Origin: Frondihabitans australicus
Lineage (GTDB): Bacteria > Actinomycetota > Actinomycetes > Actinomycetales > Microbacteriaceae
Reading direction: 5' to 3'
Assembly: GCF_003634555.1 (NCBI RefSeq)
Contig: NZ_RBKS01000001.1
Coordinates: 2,108,001-2,172,000, forward strand
DNA length: 64,000 nt
The position numbers and the translations under genes are program-made. This document shows, piece after piece, positions 62,448-64,000 of this stretch (positions are counted from its first letter, which is position 1; each line of letters opens with the position of its first letter). The notes under the pieces were generated by a model. It saw only the letters and a list, made by a program, of their open reading frames with translations. It had not been told where the DNA came from and ran no database searches.

Positions 62448-63137
62448 TCAGTAGGACGAGGAGGCGGCGCCGGCCGGGGTGGTGTCGGCGAGGAGCGCCC
62501 TCGATCCTGACACCCCGAGGCGGCTGGCCCCGGCTGCGATCATGCGGCGGGCGTCGTCGAGGGTGCGGACGCCACCGGAGGCCTTGACGCCGAGGGCGTC
62601 GCCGACGGTCTCGCGCATGAGCCGGACGGCGTGCTCGGTCGCCCCGCCCGCGGGGTGGAAGCCCGTGGACGTCTTGACGAAGTCGGCGCCCGCCGCGACG
62701 GCGGCCCGGCAGACCGCGACGATCTCGTCGTCGTCGAGCACGGCCGACTCGATGATGACCTTCAGCACGGTGGGCGACGGAACGGCCTCGCGCACGGCGC
62801 GGATGTCGGCCTCGACGTCGGCGAAGCGCTTCTCTCTCGCGGCGCCCACGTCGATGACCATGTCGATCTCGTCGGCACCGCGCTCGACGCTCTCGCGGGC
62901 CTCGGCCGCCTTGATCGCGGAGGTGTGCTTGCCGCTGGGGAACCCGCACACGGCGGCGACCTTGAGGCCGGCAGCAGGAGCCGACAGGGGCAGCATCGAC
63001 GGCGACACGCAGACCGAGTACGTGGCGAGCTCGACGGCCTCCCGCACGAGCGCCTCGACATCGTCTCGGGTCGCCTCGGGCTTCAGCAGGGTGTGGTCGA
63101 TGATGCCCGCGATCTCGCGGCGTTCGGCGTCGTTCAT
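62448..63137 (-). CDS. deoC: Deoxyribose-phosphate aldolase
   Basis: 229 residues. I choose ATG 63137 because TAGTGT (63150-63145) ends seven bases before it; the GTG at 63146 overlaps that -10 box and cannot be the start of this transcript. Class I aldolase barrel: [45 protein letters not shown] and the Schiff-base Lys in [17 protein letters not shown]. It converts 2-deoxyribose 5-phosphate to acetaldehyde and glyceraldehyde 3-phosphate in nucleoside salvage. No other deo gene is in the window. Confidence 0.95.
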   Translation of the reverse strand: MNDAERREIAGIIDHTLLKPEATRDDVEALVREAVELATYSVCVSPSMLPLSAPAAGLKVAAVCGFPSGKHTSAIKAAEARESVERGADEIDMVIDVGAAREKRFADVEADIRAVREAVPSPTVLKVIIESAVLDDDEIVAVCRAAVAAGADFVKTSTGFHPAGGATEHAVRLMRETVGDALGVKASGGVRTLDDARRMIAAGASRLGVSGSRALLADTTPAGAASSSY

Positions 63138-63144
63138 GGCCTTC

Positions 63145-63150
63145 ACACTA
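63145..63150 (-). promoter_or_regulatory. -10 box deciding the deoC start
   Basis: TAGTGT on the minus strand lies seven bases from the deoC ATG at 63137 and overlaps the alternative GTG. A TAGGGT on the plus strand near 63191 probably serves the divergent lipoprotein gene. Confidence 0.5.
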
Positions 63151-63271
63151 CGCGGGTGCCGTGGCCGAACGAGCCCGTGCGGTCTCGTGGTCTAGGGTCG
63201 TCTCAGGGGGTTCTCGATGAGCGCTCTCTGAGGCGCCGAGGAAGGCGCTCCGCGAATACGAGGGGGATCCC

Positions 63272-64000
63272 ATGAAGTTCCGTTCCGCTGCCGTCATCGC
63301 CGTCGCCGCCGGCGTCCTGGTCGCCACCGCCGCCTGCTCGTCGGGTTCGGGCGCAGGATCCGGGTCGGGTGCGTCGGGGTCGAGCTCGACGCCCGCCGCG
63401 TCGAAGGCCGCGAGCGCCAAGACCTGGACCGCCGACGAGCTCCCGCCGCTCCTGCAGACCGCGGCGAAGCAGGTCGGAGTCACCGGCACCGTCCTCGACA
63501 ACGCGCAGGTGCAGTCGAAGATCTCGTCCGCCGGCGGCGCCAACGGCATCTCGTCGCTGCTGTCGCAGTCGGGGATCACGATCTCGCCGGCGTCGTGCAA
63601 GCAGATCATCACCGACAACCTGTCGACGACTCCTCCGGCGGGCACCGTCAACAGCATGCTCACGTACGGGTCGAACGCGGTCTTCGTGACGACTGAGGCC
63701 GGCAAGAGCCTGCCCGCGTCGCTCACCACCGACGCGCAGAAGAAGCAGGAGCAGGCGCTCTCCGAGTGCGGCTCGATGAAGCTGTCGCTCACCGAGAGCG
63801 GGCAGACGATCAGCATCCCGCTGACGATCAAGAAGGTCGACGTCTCGACCGACGCCGACCAGACCTACGCCTACCAGGAGACCGTGACGCTCCCCGCCGC
63901 GGCCGGCGGGACCTCGACGGCGATCGAGATCGTCAGCGCGATCTCGGGCAACCTCGTCATCACCTCCGAGGCGGCCTCGGGCTCGACGGCGACTGCGTCG
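63272..64000 (+). CDS. Putative lipoprotein of unknown function (3' end beyond window)
   Basis: 243 codons without a stop before the window ends. The ATG at 63272 has GAGGGGG upstream. Signal peptide AAVIAVAAGVLVATAAC ends in a lipobox Cys (residue 22), followed by a Gly/Ser linker. The mature part contains two more cysteines (SPASCKQIITD and LSECGSMKL), spaced as in some actinobacterial two-domain lipoproteins and possibly disulfide-bonded. I do not recognise the family. Promoter candidate TAGGGT lies about 80 bases upstream. Confidence 0.8.
   Translation, partial: MKFRSAAVIAVAAGVLVATAACSSGSGAGSGSGASGSSSTPAASKAASAKTWTADELPPLLQTAAKQVGVTGTVLDNAQVQSKISSAGGANGISSLLSQSGITISPASCKQIITDNLSTTPPAGTVNSMLTYGSNAVFVTTEAGKSLPASLTTDAQKKQEQALSECGSMKLSLTESGQTISIPLTIKKVDVSTDADQTYAYQETVTLPAAAGGTSTAIEIVSAISGNLVITSEAASGSTATAS

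Overview
The window is a contiguous chromosomal segment of a high-GC, non-pathogen-looking actinobacterium, most likely a member of the Microbacteriaceae. The evidence is GC-rich codon use with GTG and TTG starts, TANNNT -10 boxes lying 6 to 7 bases before start codons (leaderless genes), AdnAB instead of RecBCD, the DUF3107, DUF3117 and DUF2342 marker families, and the succinylase route to meso-diaminopimelate. I see no rRNA, tRNA, CRISPR array, prophage, insertion sequence or integron. The genes are tightly packed and the content is mostly core genome.

Layout. 1-4780: a UPF0182 membrane protein (cut by the window edge), a membrane PDZ/Lon-like protease and a DUF2342 zinc hydrolase, with a 16-bp tandem repeat between the last two. 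4899-17296: an orphan RiPP-cyclodehydratase-like protein, UvrD2, NudC, a phosphotransferase-fold protein lacking catalytic residues, AdnB, AdnA, DUF3107, a small membrane protein and a ferritin-like protein. From what I know of Mycobacterium tuberculosis gene order, this matches Rv3193c-Rv3211. 17398-22320: DEAD-box RNA helicase, PHP phosphoesterase, membrane-anchored EEP phosphohydrolase and aminopeptidase P. 22330-26737: a PRC-barrel/MgtE-N/CBS protein, DUF1003, Mrp, TatB, O-methyltransferase and DUF3117, again resembling a mycobacterial block (Rv1220c-Rv1232c). 26833-34440: a GT-C mannosyltransferase-like protein, dapE and dapD (divergent), gltA, dapC, fdxA and a PIG-L deacetylase fused to a membrane domain.

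34548-36953: DoxX and TypA. 37184-43304: an oligopeptide ABC operon in the order A-B-D-F-C. 43661-44952: a CPBP protease and a PrxQ-type peroxiredoxin. 44949-49405: gcvT-gcvH-gcvP behind a tandem glycine riboswitch. 49807-52454: a GT14-like glycosyltransferase, an SseB-family protein and a Gfo/Idh/MocA oxidoreductase. 52580-56165 is the most accessory-looking part: an animal-type heme peroxidase translationally coupled to a patatin phospholipase, followed by a convergent methyltransferase. 56260-58235: an ArsR-type regulator divergent from an Old Yellow Enzyme, then an FBP (EF-G-binding-like) zinc protein. 58366-64000: a LolA-like protein with an ABC-2 transporter, a degenerate Tat-type GDPD protein, deoC and a truncated lipoprotein gene.

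How parts work together. AdnA and AdnB form the double-strand-break resection motor-nuclease. DapC, DapD and DapE are three steps of one lysine/peptidoglycan pathway. GcvT, GcvH and GcvP cleave glycine under control of a glycine-sensing leader. OppA-B-D-F-C import oligopeptides. The peroxidase-patatin pair is the best candidate for an undescribed two-component enzyme system. About twenty genes appear to be transcribed as leaderless mRNAs, which fixes several start codons.
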